From the NCBI RefSeq assembly GCF_037179485.1, contig NW_027040943.1, positions 2,418,001 through 2,482,000 on the forward strand: 64,000 bases of DNA, read 5' to 3'. The position numbers were made by a program, and so were the translations under genes. This DNA is from Ochlerotatus camptorhynchus (taxonomy: Eukaryota; Arthropoda; Insecta; Diptera; Culicidae). Below, piece after piece: positions 34,894-45,835 of this stretch (position 1 is the first letter of the stretch; each line of letters starts with the position of its first letter). The notes under the pieces are model-generated. The model was not told the DNA's origin and searched no databases. It worked only from the letters and a program-made list of their open reading frames with translations.

Positions 34894-35577
34894 CTTGAAA
34901 TAATTCTCTTCGGCCATATTCCGGTCGCGGGCCTCGTGCGATCGGAGTACATCCTGAAATTGTCTAGCCTTCGTAAGATTGTTCCTTACGCGCTATTTGA
35001 AAGAGATATATCATTAATGATTTAAATAGCTTTGTACAAACACTCTACTTACTTTGATTACGTCCTGTACATCCTGAACTTTCATGTCATAAAACTCCTC
35101 CGGACTAAGTCCTTCGAGAATGTCAAAATTACTCCAACCTGCATCCTCGTCTTCATTCTCAATGATAATTTCAAAGAATACCGTCTTGCTGTTCACTCGG
35201 CTAAATTCATTGCTAAAGCAGAACGTCAGCTCCGTATCGTGCGTTAGTTTGTATCGATGGATGTTGTCCGACTTTTTGTAGTCGGCGAAAATAAGCCTTC
35301 CTGAAGAGTCGGCCAGTTCGAAGCTGATATCAAAATCTCCGTGGGAACCGTCAATCACCTGATATTCGAGATCTACCGTTTGATCAGCCTGTGCATTTTC
35401 GTAGAAGCAATCTCTTCCTCCCGGCGTAATGACGATGGTAAATTCTTTCTGTAGGCAGAAGATTCCATTCAGGAGGGAGCTCAGCAAGAGTAGTACCAAA
35501 TGTATCTATACATAAGCACGTGAATAATAAGGCAAGCAAAGGGAATAGATATCAAATATACGAACTGTGAAATCCAT
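34894..35577 (-). CDS. p24/TMED family cargo receptor, C-terminal exon not found
   Basis: p24 (emp24/GOLD) proteins cycle between ER and Golgi in COPII/COPI vesicles and select cargo such as GPI-anchored proteins. Proposed exons: 35577-35566 (MDFT), 35505-35053, and 34992-34894, giving 188 residues. After a hydrophobic signal peptide (HLVLLLLSSLLNGIFC) comes the GOLD domain with its paired cysteines in GRDCFYE and LTFCFSN, then the helical region RVRNNLTKARQFQDVLRS and SHEARDRNMAEENYF. The wording is closest to the TMED1/TMED5 (Drosophila opossum-like) branch. The large exon has no ATG; its frame is closed by TAG at the acceptor, so a short first exon is needed. The one proposed uses a weak GTTCGT donor. 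The last exon, which should carry the membrane helix and the cytosolic sorting tail, was not found between 34340 and 34890 and may lie beyond the L1 insertion or be lost. Confidence 0.85.
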
Positions 35578-35765
35578 TATTATGGCACCAGGAAATAAGA
35601 TTTTTTTGCAAAATCTTGCAGAATGTCAACAAAAATGCCGAAACTTTCGATGATCGATGAAAGACGTTGTTATAAGCGGTATATCTGGAAACCCTATCAG
35701 TGACGTAAACTTTAACCAGGGATGCCAGGTTACACGCTATTTCAAAACTACTGGTAGTCAAGGCT

Positions 35766-36029
35766 CGATGTCAATTATACAAGGTCTGGTCCAACCGGCT
35801 TATTGGTATTAGTGAAATGTGGAAATGTTTAGCGATGTTCGTATTTCATCGCAATGTTTATCTTTTTACACGAAACAGCTGTTTTCTGTGACGACACGTC
35901 TGCCATTCGTAGTATGGAATGTTGTGATGTCGTGACATCGTCATTCGTTTGCTCAGCAATGTTTACAACATTTTTGCTTCCAACACCAGCAAGCTGCCTG
36001 TCGTTCCAGACCTTGTATGATTGACATCG
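35766..36029 (-). mobile_element. Mutator-like MITE, copy C (diverged)
   Basis: Shares ACAAGGTCTGG(T/G)CCAA ends and internal ACACGAAACAGCTGTT with copies A and B. The ends carry an extra CGATGT and no 9-bp duplication is visible. It lies immediately upstream of the TMED gene. Confidence 0.7.
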
Positions 36030-36045
36030 GTCCAGACCTTGCCCG

Positions 36046-36773
36046 CATAAGCTCGAACCATAAATTGACCTTACCTAAAATGGTTAAAATTGTTTATAAT
36101 CCCTGCTAAACTTCAACTGAAATGGTTATGGAACTTTACATGAACGTTTAATGATAAAGTTTTAACCTTAAGTATTATAGTTTTTTGGAAGTGGACCTTA
36201 CAAATAATGGGTTGTTAAGAACCATTACCATTCAAAATTCTTGTTTTCTCCATACATTTTCGGAAAGAAAACTATACTAAAACCTTTTAACTTATGGTTT
36301 GAGAACATTAATGGTAATGGCTATGGTAACCAGTAAGGTCCATGAATGGTTTTGTAACATCGATCAACTTTATGTGGAATATATCGCGAATTGGTTGCCT
36401 GTAAATTAATAATTATCATATCGCGATATATTCCACGTAAAGTTGAGCGATAATACAAAACCATTAATGGACCTTACTGACTACCATAACCATAACCATT
36501 GATGTTCTCAAACCATAAGTAAAAACGTTCTAATATAGTTCTCTTTCCGAAAATGTATGGAGAAAACAAGAATTTGGAATGGTAATGGTTCTTAACAACC
36601 CATTATTTGTAAGGTCCGCTTCAAAAAAACCATAATACATAAGGTTAAAACTTTATCACACAAACGTTCATGTAAAGTTCCATAACCATTTCAGTTGAAG
36701 TTTAGCAGGGATTATAAACAATTTATAACCATTATCGGTAAGGTCATGTGATGGTTCGCGTTTATGCGGGTGG
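36046..36773. mobile_element. Foldback element, ~345-bp arms
   Basis: The left arm (CGAACCATAAATTGACCTTA, CCCTGCTAAACTTCAACTGA, AACCCATTATT-type inner part) is inverted with about 90% match. The loop is near 36385-36415, with TATCGCGATATATTCCAC close to it. Confidence 0.85.
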
Positions 36774-36862
36774 CGCACAATGTAAAAGTTTCCTAGTTTT
36801 TTGACAGATAATGCATGAGCTAATTGTCAGAAAACCTGAAAACTTATCCATTGTGCGCCAAA
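36774..36862. mobile_element. Small hairpin with GGCGCACAATG ends
   Basis: GGCGCACAATG and CATTGTGCGCC are inverted ends 90 bp apart. GCGTTTATGCGGGT occurs on both sides (36759-36772, 36873-36886). Confidence 0.7.
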
Positions 36863-36908
36863 CTTCAACGTAGCGTTTATGCGGGTAGCGACCCGTATAA
36901 AAAATGAC

Positions 36909-37160
36909 CATATCAGTGCTAACATTTGAAAACGGCGCAAAAGCCATTTGTAAACAAATGGTTTGTGGGCCCTTTACTCGCTACCCGAAGAACGCCCACG
37001 CAAACCAACAGCATCGTCAGGAAGGGGAAAATTTCCCCTACCCGATGTTGCTGTTGTGTCGCGTGGGTGTACTTCAAGTAGTGAGTAAAGGGCCCACAAA
37101 CCATTTGTTTACAAATGGCTTTTGTGAGGTTTTCAAATGTTAGCACTGATATATAACCAT
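36909..37160. mobile_element. Hairpin MITE with TTTGTAAACAAATGG arms and GGGGAAAATTTCCCC core
   Basis: Arms ATATCAGTGCTAACATTTGA and AAACCATTTGTTTACAAATG are inverted. The core at 37016-37046 is AAGGGGAAAATTTCCCCTAC. Confidence 0.85.
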
Positions 37161-37261
37161 ATAGAGACACAATGAAATGTATTGTAACCAAACAATATAA
37201 TTTAATGTATTTACAATAAATCATATTGTCTACAACGACAATATAAATAATTAGATAAATA

Positions 37262-37365
37262 AGCGGCGCCGGTGGTGTAGTGGTAAGCGTGATTATCTCT
37301 CACCCCAGCAGGCCTGGGTTTAATCCCAGTCGGCACCACCGGGATGTTCTGAGACATAACAGGGA
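37262..37365 (+). mobile_element. Feilai-like SINE fragment, head only
   Basis: GCGGCGCCGGTGGTGTAGTG through GGGATGTTCTGAGACATAAC. The body and tail are missing. Confidence 0.75.
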
Positions 37366-37665
37366 ACACGCAGAAAAAACATAGTTCATTCAAATAAAGC
37401 ACGATTCATTTCAAACAAAATTTTGAATAGGATATAGATCAATAAAATCCATAGAGTAATCCAATAAAAATATTGAATTGAAATAATGCCACCAGCTTTA
37501 TTGAATTAAACATCGATTTTTATTGATTCAAAAAAATGTTTACTTGAATCAACCTGCAGCATTTTTTAGAGCAACGAATAATTTTAGTTGTAGAGATTCA
37601 TATTTTTTTATTGTATCAAAATCAAATTTATGTAGGTAAATCAATAAATATTTTTTTCCCTTATT

Positions 37666-37901
37666 TCAGTGCCAACATTTCAAAGGGGCGTAATTGCTTT
37701 TGTAAACAATGGCTTTAGCCGTCGATTTCTCGCAAATAAAAGCCCACCCCTTCAAATTACCAATGCTAGCTGGGACAGGAAACATTCATCTACCTGCTGG
37801 TGTCATTCATTTTCATGAGTGAGCTTTCATTCGCGAGAAATCGAAGACGAAAGTCATTGTTTACAAATGCAATTACGCCCCTTTGAAATGTTGGCACTGA
37901 T
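37666..37901. mobile_element. GTAAACA hairpin MITE, second copy
   Basis: TCAGTGCCAACATTTCAAAG and its inverse bound about 236 bp. The interior is in the opposite orientation to the copy at 16.5 kb (GCTAGCTGGGACAGGAAAC here). Confidence 0.8.
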
Positions 37902-38283
37902 TTATTCTATGTCAATTCAGGTTTTTAGAAAATTGCGAACAATACGCTTGCTCGCATAAAAAGCATTCTTCGAGTCGGAATCAAATTCAATCATATCATT
38001 CAAATATGAAAACGTTAACGAACCAAATTTGTAACAATTTTATGGTATTGCGTGTTTACTGCGTTTTTTTCACGTCACCGCTGAAATTGTAATTAAATCT
38101 TATAACCGTGATAAACCATAGAGAATGTCGATGAAGAGAATCGATCAACGAGGATAGGTTCTTTTCAAATGATACGCAAGAACTGTCAGACTATGGTGGT
38201 AAGCTCAAACCATTAGTATTGTCTGGTTAAATCCCAACCATCAATGTCGGGCAACTGTAAGGCCACAATCCGAATTTATTTAT

Positions 38284-38565
38284 TTAACTCTGTACAAACA
38301 TTTGGCAGTAATTTCGAGCAGAGCCGATATTGAAATATAATCCTTGTTGCAAATTATTTACCGTCATCAGAATCACATCACACCACCCCATCAGTTTTCG
38401 ATTCCCTTTAGTTGCACAACTCGCGTCGCGAATCTTTTTGATATCAGAAAGAAGTGATTCTAATTCTAGCCTCGCTGTCATAATTCGTAAATCGTAATCT
38501 ATTTCGCTGTTGTACACGTAGTGAGATATAGCTGGCCAGCGAAAAAGAAAACGCAATTTATCCAT
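38284..38565 (-). CDS. Small hypothetical protein
   Basis: The frame is open for 114 codons, but the first ATGs are internal. The ATG at 38565 gives a 93-residue product beginning MDKLRFLFRWPAISHYV; an ATG at 38604 would add 13 residues. The product is mixed-charge with a helical middle (ARLELESLLSDIKKIRD), three Cys in the second half, and no membrane segment or signal peptide that I can see. I do not recognise a family. Composition looks coding rather than repeat-derived, and no MITE arms overlap it. Divergent to it, on the plus strand, is a possible noncoding exon at 38640-38879. It may be a lineage-specific gene or a chance ORF. Confidence 0.35.
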   Translation of the reverse strand: MDKLRFLFRWPAISHYVYNSEIDYDLRIMTARLELESLLSDIKKIRDASCATKGNRKLMGWCDVILMTVNNLQQGLYFNIGSARNYCQMFVQS

Positions 38566-38639
38566 TACATTGCATGTCGATGTATTTATTATCGAAAATA
38601 TCATTGCATCCACCGATTTCAACACCAAAAACGACTATT

Positions 38640-38879
38640 AAAAATAGTGTATAGTGCTTGCTATCTGTTGCTAGCTGAACAATAAATGTGTGATCCAAAA
38701 CTTGTATTGTTGAAAAAGTGCTGAAAACTTTTTAGTAGTTAGTAAAACCTTTCCAGACTTGCTCAAAGATAGTGACCGTGTGAATACGTGCAACAAAGTG
38801 CAACACTGCTTCCCCGGAAGAAACCTTAAAATTGATACAATTTCGAAGGCGTCATCAGCTAGAAAAGTGATATAGAACG
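38640..38879 (+). other. Possible noncoding first exon with strong splice donor
   Basis: This 240-bp stretch of non-repetitive sequence ends in GAACG|GTAAGTG at 38880, close to the ideal donor. It lacks a long ORF and sits head to head with the hypothetical ORF at 38284-38565. It could be a 5' UTR exon of a downstream plus-strand gene, conceivably AGPAT at 60 kb. Weak evidence. Confidence 0.25.
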
Positions 38880-39312
38880 GTAAGTGTTGAGTAAACATCG
38901 TTTGTCTTGGCTTATATACGTACATCAACCATATTATATTATTACATATATTTTGAATTGCAAACCAAACAAAAGCCGGGAAGTAGGTATTTTTGAAATA
39001 GAGGATAATATCACTACCTGATGTAATGTATTGCCACTAGCAGGAAGAATGCAATAGCTTTTAAATGGATCCAGTGAGGAGAAACCGGTTCCTGACATCT
39101 ATTTCACAGCTCACTTGGGCTAATTTGTGTTCTGTTTATTGTCCACCTGCACATTGCAGTGCATGTTCATAATACGCTTTGATAAAACTAAAAGAATTTG
39201 ACAAACGTAGTATCAAGTATTCAATCACTAAACTGCCGATGGAAGCATAATTGTCCCATGTGTATATGAAACTCCATAGCACATAGGATATTTATGCGGC
39301 AGTAAACTACTA

Positions 39313-39468
39313 ACAGCGAATTCGTTTATTATCGGTGTAACCCACACGGTATACCTCGTATAGGTTTTAAAAACAAACGATCAAACTGACGTTTGTCAGA
39401 AAACAAGCAAACCCAATCTTGATACCCGATCCAGGTTGGAACTAAATAATAAACGAATTCGCTATAAG
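39313..39468. mobile_element. MITE with AGCGAATTCGTTTATTAT ends
   Basis: Perfect 18-bp inverted ends, 156 bp total, TAA-like flanks. Confidence 0.8.
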
Positions 39469-39691
39469 TATATATGATTGCAATTTTTGATAGCGGTAGT
39501 GGCCGAAAAAACTCATTCAAGTTCGCAAGAATCACTAAGGCAAATTTTTTAGCTGTTTTCGTCACATAGAGTCAATAGCAGCTTCGGCAGACTGGGAAAT
39601 TGAGTCCTTGAGCATTCAATGTAAGACAAACTGTGCTCTGATACATGATGCATTATCACACAAAAAATAAGCGCTCAAGGACTTTTTTTTA

Positions 39692-39797
39692 ATTTTAGTC
39701 GTTTCAACGCTTTTGGGTCATACGTGATTTTTTCGGAGGTGATATTTGAACTCGTGACTTTGGCGTGAGAGGTATTGGTGCCAACGACTAAAATAAA
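39692..39797. mobile_element. MITE with ATTTTAGTCGTT ends
   Basis: ATTTTAGTCGTT and AACGACTAAAAT bound about 105 bp. The interior has no ORF. Confidence 0.65.
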
Positions 39798-40003
39798 ATT
39801 AACATAGGGTAGAGAACTACTTCGGCCTAATCGCCCATTTTGAGCTTAACGAGCAGACAACATCACATTCATCTATGATTTCGGCACTAACGAGTCAATT
39901 ATATCTTTGGTACGATACGTTAGTTCAAAAGCTGCAACACTAAGTCTTTAAGAACGCAAAGTTTGAATATTTACAAACCTTTTGACGTAGGAATACGTCT
40001 TTC

Positions 40004-40992
40004 ATTTCTATACTGGGGGTCACATAAAAAAAAATCAAAATTCAGACGTGTAACGAAAAATCCCAAACACGGACGCAACGATAGAGCGCAAATCGAACAA
40101 ACGACACATTGCGCATGCTCACATGAGCGAGCTCAATGCTGTTCGCAGATGATACCGCAATAAATAGCCGTCAAAGGAAGGATGCCTCGCGATTTTCATT
40201 AGAAAAATCGGCTGGAGTAGATAATGTTAATGCTAGAGTTATTCAAGATTGCTTTCATGTCATTAGCCACGTCTTGCTGGACCTTATTAATGAATCATTG
40301 CAAACTGGACATGTGCCACAAATTTGGAAGAAATTCTAGGGACCACATTCAAAAAGTTGCTGAAACGATTAAAGCCGAAGAGTTTTGTCCCATCAACATG
40401 TTGCACACATTAGAGAAAATTTTAGAACTTGTTGGCCAGCTGTTGGAGTATTTAAATAGTAATAGTTTGTTGATACCAGAACAATCGGGATATCGGGAAG
40501 GTCATTCTTGTGAAACCGTGTTCTTGTGAAAGCTTTTCTAAACTTAAATGAACTTAAAGTATATTTACGACGATCTGCAATAAGATCATAGTATAGAATT
40601 TATACAGATTATTTCACAGATTATCGTCTGCCAGAAACAGATTAAAAAGATTTTTTTTATGGTGAAAATACAGATTGAAAATGGAAATAATTGCGTCTTC
40701 GTATTGGTGCGATGCGTGCTGTTCCACTCATACATTGTGTCCGACGCTTATCCGTCCGTTGCTCGAAAGTAAATGACAAAGAAAACTATTTGGCAAGCGT
40801 TTTTATTATCGCTGCTTTTCTCCTCCCTTCCTTTCATTGGTGAAATGGTGAGCGATCAACCGAGCATTGAGCTCGCTCATGTGAGCATGCGCAATGTGTC
40901 GTTTGTTCGATTTGCGCTCTATCGTTGCGTCCGTGTTTGGGATTTTTCGTTACATTTTGATTTTTTTTTAATGTGACCCCCAGTATAGAAAT
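40004..40992. mobile_element. Long-TIR element enclosing an RT fragment
   Basis: The left arm (40004-40140) begins ATTTCTATACTGGGGGTCAC and contains AACACGGACGCAACGATAG and GCGCATGCTCACATGAGCG. The right arm (40867-40992) is its inverse with few differences. Between them is 730 bp carrying a degenerate RT piece. There is no transposase. Confidence 0.75.
40140..40530 (+). pseudogene. Degenerate non-LTR RT fragment
   Basis: Reading frames shift at about 40335, but the combined text includes KSAGVDNVNARVIQD, LLDLINESLQTGHVP, CPINMLHTLEKILE and SLLIPEQSGYREGHSCET. These are the RT blocks around the palm entry and the first catalytic region in Jockey/CR1-like elements. It is truncated on both sides and enclosed by inverted repeats. 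Confidence 0.75.
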
Positions 40993-41147
40993 TAATTATT
41001 TTGTCAAGCTTCTGCATTCATGTTTCACCAGATGTCACTACTGTTGCGGTAACTAGGCATAATCTATTTTCCGTTAATTGTTCATAGAGGTCAGTGCAGT
41101 GCAAAACATGTCTGGTACATCTATATTATGCACTTAGTTTAATATTC

Positions 41148-41330
41148 GAAGTCCCTCCCTTTTTACATATTCTGCACAAAAAAAATACATCCGAAGCCTC
41201 TCCTTTTCTACACATTCTGCACACAAAATAACTCACCCCTCACAGGATTTCCCGCACGGTTTTTATGAATGGGGCGGGGCAGAAAGTATCTTTTGTGCAG
41301 AATATGAAAGAAGGAGGGATTTCGAACACA
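41148..41330. mobile_element. Hairpin MITE with TTCTGCACAAAA arms, copy 1
   Basis: TTCGAAGTCCCTCCCTTTTT and ACATATTCTGCACAAAA are inverted at the right. ACAGGATTTCCCGC lies in the centre. Confidence 0.8.
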
Positions 41331-41524
41331 GCAAAAAATAATTTTTAATATTATATCCAAGAGGATGCACTTCAATCATGTCGAAAATCTCATGTAATTT
41401 TTATGACCACAAAAATAAACAAATGTAGTAAAAGCAGTGCAATGTCAGTTAATGCACTTTATTAATGATAATTTTGTCCTTTTTGGCAAGTAAAATTACT
41501 CCATATTTTTGACACGATTGAAGC

Positions 41525-41815
41525 AACAATCAATACGAAACTAACGATATTAAATTGGCTCACTACTTGACTAGCCTATTGGTCCCAAGCAAACGATTAA
41601 CGCACCCCATTCTAGTCGAAATTCTACTACTACACAATGTTTGTTTTGATTCGCTATGAAAGTTTGACAGATAAAATGAGGGGTTAGTGGATTTTCCTAT
41701 GTTTCGAGGGGTGAATCGATTAGCTTGGGACCGAAGATAGTACAAGAGCTGTGCCAAAAAGTTGAGCTCGTTATTTCGGGACCTTCTAGTCTTAGAGTTA
41801 CGTCTATGATTGAAG
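41525..41815 (+). repeat. ACTTGACTAGCCTATTGGTC repeat, copy 2
   Basis: Same unit, with the same left flank CAACAATCAATACGAAACTA as copy 1, so the true left end lies further out. Confidence 0.75.
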
Positions 41816-43257
41816 TGCATCCAGTTTGATGTGATATCAATTTTTTTTGCTGTGAATTTAATCTAAATGCATATATAGAGGTACCAGACATTTGTTGTAG
41901 TGACAGGTACTCTATGTTGTAATCTGTGAAAGAGAAATCACAAATCGAGTGTCATCAAAATACATGGCATGTTGAGAGATTGAGCTCGTGAGTGAGAATT
42001 TTCTTTCTCAAATTTGATTTTGTTGGTGGACTGTTAGTAAAACGGTTAAAAATGTATGGGAAAAACCTTTTTTATTTAATTGTATAACTTGTTTAACAAT
42101 AATTCCCAGGAAAACGACAAAGTCTATTATGTTGTCGTCAACTTCTTTTGACCAGAATATGCATCACAAGCGTATTGTTTCCACTAATAAAAATTTCTAG
42201 GGGATTTTTATTACTTACTACCAATCGTACAGCGCCATCTGCGTGAAAAATAGCCTTAACTAAATGGTTCATTATAGACGTAGCCCTACGTCAAAAAAAA
42301 AAAAAATACTTGTTGGTAGTTAAAACTTCCTCCACCACGAAATAGACAATTTATAGTTTTCACGCTTTACGAATGTTCGTACCACCTCTGATAGCGATGG
42401 CTATGCTTCCACCTCGTTTGTCTACTCAGAGCAGCAAATGACGTTCGATAGAATTATTAAGGTGCTGAGCCAATACAAAATGAATTTCAATTTAAGATGA
42501 CTATTACGCATTACGCATTCCAATTGAAGGCCCTATCCCTTTTCATAACAATGTTCATCCTGTATTCGAGAGGAAAATCATCTGATTTCAAAACAACCGT
42601 CATCATAGTGCAGCTATCATTCGAAAAGGCGATTTCGATTTGTTTCGATTTGAATGGTCGTAAGATAGAGGACGGTGGTTTGGTACAATGTAGGGAAATG
42701 GGGAGTAAAACCGACACCTTAACCTAGTTGTACAACGAACTTATAAATAGGGGAAGTGCACCAGTATTGGTCATAGGTTCCCATTTTGGCCACACCTCAG
42801 AAAACCGATTAATAGGGTACGCTTATAGATTTACTTGGGACCAATAGGCTAGTCAAGTAGTGAGCCAATTTAAAATCGTTAGTATCCACCGGTTGGTAGA
42901 ACTTTAATTGATCACGTTTATTCCAATTTTGATTCTATTTGTTGGGTTTCGGAAACTGATTTGAAAATAACCTATCATGGTTCTCAAACTTTTGTCGATT
43001 GCGACTTACTTTGAAAAATTGTATAGGCTCGCGACCCACCCATATTGAATACATATGAGGTAAGGTCGAAATTACCTTAAAAACTTCAAAATGACGTCGC
43101 CAAAACACATCAAAACTGCATTGTATGCAATAAAACGAGCCAAAACTATTAAAAAATAGCCAAAAATAATGAAATTAATCTAAAACGCAAAATCAGTCCA
43201 AAATCGACAAACTAAATAGAAAAGCACTTCAAAATCATAAAATGAAAAAAAAAACTA
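41816..43257. other. Repeat debris
   Basis: Contains GACGTAGCCCTACGTC at 42277-42292, a stray end of the ACTTGACTAGCC repeat at 42833-42890, and frames at 42497-42727 without motifs. Confidence 0.4.
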
Positions 43258-43322
43258 AATCGAATCGACGTAGCATTGGTGCTCAGTACGGAAAACAAAA
43301 TCGACGGAAAGCAAATCATGGC
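43258..43322 (+). mobile_element. Feilai-like SINE fragment, tail only
   Basis: Contains GCATTGGTGCTCAGTACGG and the AAATCGACGG-type ending of the second tail. It is truncated at the 5' side. Confidence 0.6.
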
Positions 43323-43345
43323 AAAAAATACAGTAAGTTGCGTAA

Positions 43346-43497
43346 TACCCCGTTCACATTACAGCCTATATCACATAATATAGGCTGTCTTGCAATGAGC
43401 ACTCATACATAGGATTTCCAGTGAAAACTAGATGTATGAGTGCTCATTGCAAGACAGCGTATATCACGTGATATACGCTGTAATGTGAACAGGGTAT
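43346..43497. mobile_element. ~150-bp hairpin whose arms are themselves palindromes
   Basis: CCCGTTCACATTACAGC... is inverted at the right (GCTGTAATGTGAACAGGG), with TA flanks. Each arm contains its own hairpin: ACAGCCTATA...TATAGGCTGT and ACAGCGTATA...TATACGCTGT. Confidence 0.85.
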
Positions 43498-43499
43498 AA

Positions 43500-44857
43500 G
43501 GCACGATTTTTTATCAGTACAAGCAGGAACCGGGATGTTTAATTATGATTGAAAGCGATATCTGACCGAAATAGTTAAATTTAAATCTTTAAAAACTGAT
43601 GACCTCTAGAATACGAAATATATTTCTCAGACTGACGAATAAATGCGATGAAGATCTCTTTAGAAGGAACAAATCTTGTGTCTCAACTAGCACAATCGTG
43701 CAAGAAACAATTGAGAGTTCTACACAGTTTGAAAAAGTAGTGTAAATTTCTGTTCAATATGATGCACATATGGAGCATCACATCTCATCTAAGTTTACAT
43801 TATAAATAGTGTAAAGTTCTGAGACATTTCCTGAAATGTTGCAAATATTGTATACAGAAGTCCATATTTGTAAACAACATTGCTTACAAGTTGCTCGTTT
43901 GCGTGAAATGAAATACAAGTTTACGTGAATGAATGTTTACATCACAATTATAATTCCGATTTTTTTGCTGTGTGGACCCTCGGGCTTCCCGATTAGCCTT
44001 ATCTGCTATTTACCCTGCGATCATAGTTTACCTGAAGTATATTTTGTATTGAAGTAGCTAGTAGACTGATAAACCTTTTACGCTGTCGATCGAGCTCCTT
44101 CATTTATTTGACTATGCTAGAAGTTTATATTTGCGTATAAGTGGCAGGTTGCAGCTAAGCTGTAATGCGCTTACCCAGCCGCATAGAATAAAGAAAATGG
44201 ACTTTATTCTCATTCATCACACAGAGAACTTTCGCTTCATTAAGGGAGCTATTTATAGATGACCGTTACATACTAACGGAAAGGTACGGAGTGGAAATAA
44301 TCGGTAGCCTATAGCTTGGGTGCGGAGTTATTTCATTCTATTGACCGAAGAGTGAAAGTGTATTAACCTTGGACGACAATAGTTTCAAGTGTAATCTACT
44401 GCGTTTGACAATCTGAAAGTTTATTAGATACAGAAATCACAAATGGGCGTAAAGATAATGCATCACTCACTTTTTTACTCAACTTTTTACAAATGTTTAC
44501 AGCGTTTAAACCTGTTTATTTTATGATGGAACTTTTTACACTTTTTGTTAGAATTTTTGGAAAGAAATGGTTTACAAGACTTTGGTGTGCCTATATAAAT
44601 CTAAACTTCAAAATAATGTGGAGAACCCGAAATACTTTATGATTATAAAATAGTACCCCGCATAATATTAAATAAGGGGCTTTACCAAACCTTGTGGGTT
44701 TACAATATTTGTCGAGTCATCGTACAATATCTTGTTGAGTGTGCAAAACTTTATAAGTAAAAAGTAAAGGGTTGTGTCCTAGACACTACCGCAGTATGAC
44801 GTAGAACCTATCTATCTATCTCTATCTATGATGCATGATATATGCATTCAAGTTAAC
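43500..44857. other. No recognisable gene
   Basis: AT-rich. A short TATC repeat at 44811-44829 is the only structure noted. Confidence 0.45.
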
Positions 44858-45053
44858 ATCCGACGTCCCTCCTTTTTTAGATATTTTGCAGGAAAAATAC
44901 ATCCGAAGTCCGTCCTTTTTTATATATTCTGCACAAAACATTCTTTCTAAGCCCCGCAACTGACAGGATTTCCCGCCATTTTATTATGAATGGGGGAGGG
45001 GCAGAACGTTTCTTTTGTGCAGAACATGGAAAAAAAGATGGACTTTGGATGTT
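44858..45053. mobile_element. Hairpin MITE with TTCTGCACAAAA arms, copy 2
   Basis: Same design (ACATCCGACGTCCCTCCTTT, ACAGGATTTCCCGC) with arms more diverged than copy 1. Confidence 0.8.
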
Positions 45054-45835
45054 AATATAATTTCATATATAGAGGTACCAGATATGTTTTACAGTCAGTT
45101 GTGTGTTATTCACCAACATAATATCATTGAATATGTCTTTCAAGCAATTTTTTCAAGCAAAGCGGGATGAAGTTAAGGGAAAAACCTCTGTTTTTACTAA
45201 TAATTGTGGTTTGTTTAAAATTTATTTCCCGGAAAAAAGTGATCGTCAAAGTCCATGTCTTTTTCGGGTTATTGTTGAGGGGGGGGGAGGTTGTTGTGAA
45301 GGGGGGTGGGGTTTACATACATTGCTTTTCCTCATTCCTCATTGTATCGCATTCCTCATTGTGGTCACGCTGTGATCAACCTTTATCCGCTGACTTGGTC
45401 CTGCTTGCTGCAGGACCAAGTGCCACGCCGTCCGAAGCGACAATGAGCAAAAGCACGTTAATATAATTGCATATATAGAGGTACCAGATATGTTTTACAG
45501 TCAGTTGTTGGTAATTCATCAAGTGTATGTCTCCTGTTAAGTAATTTTGTTTGAAAATGTTGGCTCTGCATGTAAAAAATTAATTGTTTATACATACCTA
45601 TTTGTGGTTTGCTTAAAATTTAATTCCCGGACAAAAATGATCGTCAAAGTCCATGTCTTTTTCGGGTTATCTTAAGGGGGAGGGAGTTTTACATGCACGT
45701 TTTTTTAAGTCTCATTCCTCATTGTGGTGGACACGCTGTGATCCACCTTTAGCCGCTGACTTAGTTCTGCTTGCTGCAGGACCTAGTGCCACGCCGTGCG
45801 AAGTGGTAATGAGCTGAGGCAGGAGAGCAGCGCTG
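45051..45835 (+). repeat. Tandem duplication of a ~400-bp segment
   Basis: 45055-45458 and 45459-45830 both run from ATATAGAGGTACCAGATATG through GATCGTCAAAGTCCATGTCT to GCCACGCCGT(C/G)CGAAG, with internal indels. Unit 1 has a hairpin CTTGGTCCTG/CAGGACCAAG. Confidence 0.8.
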
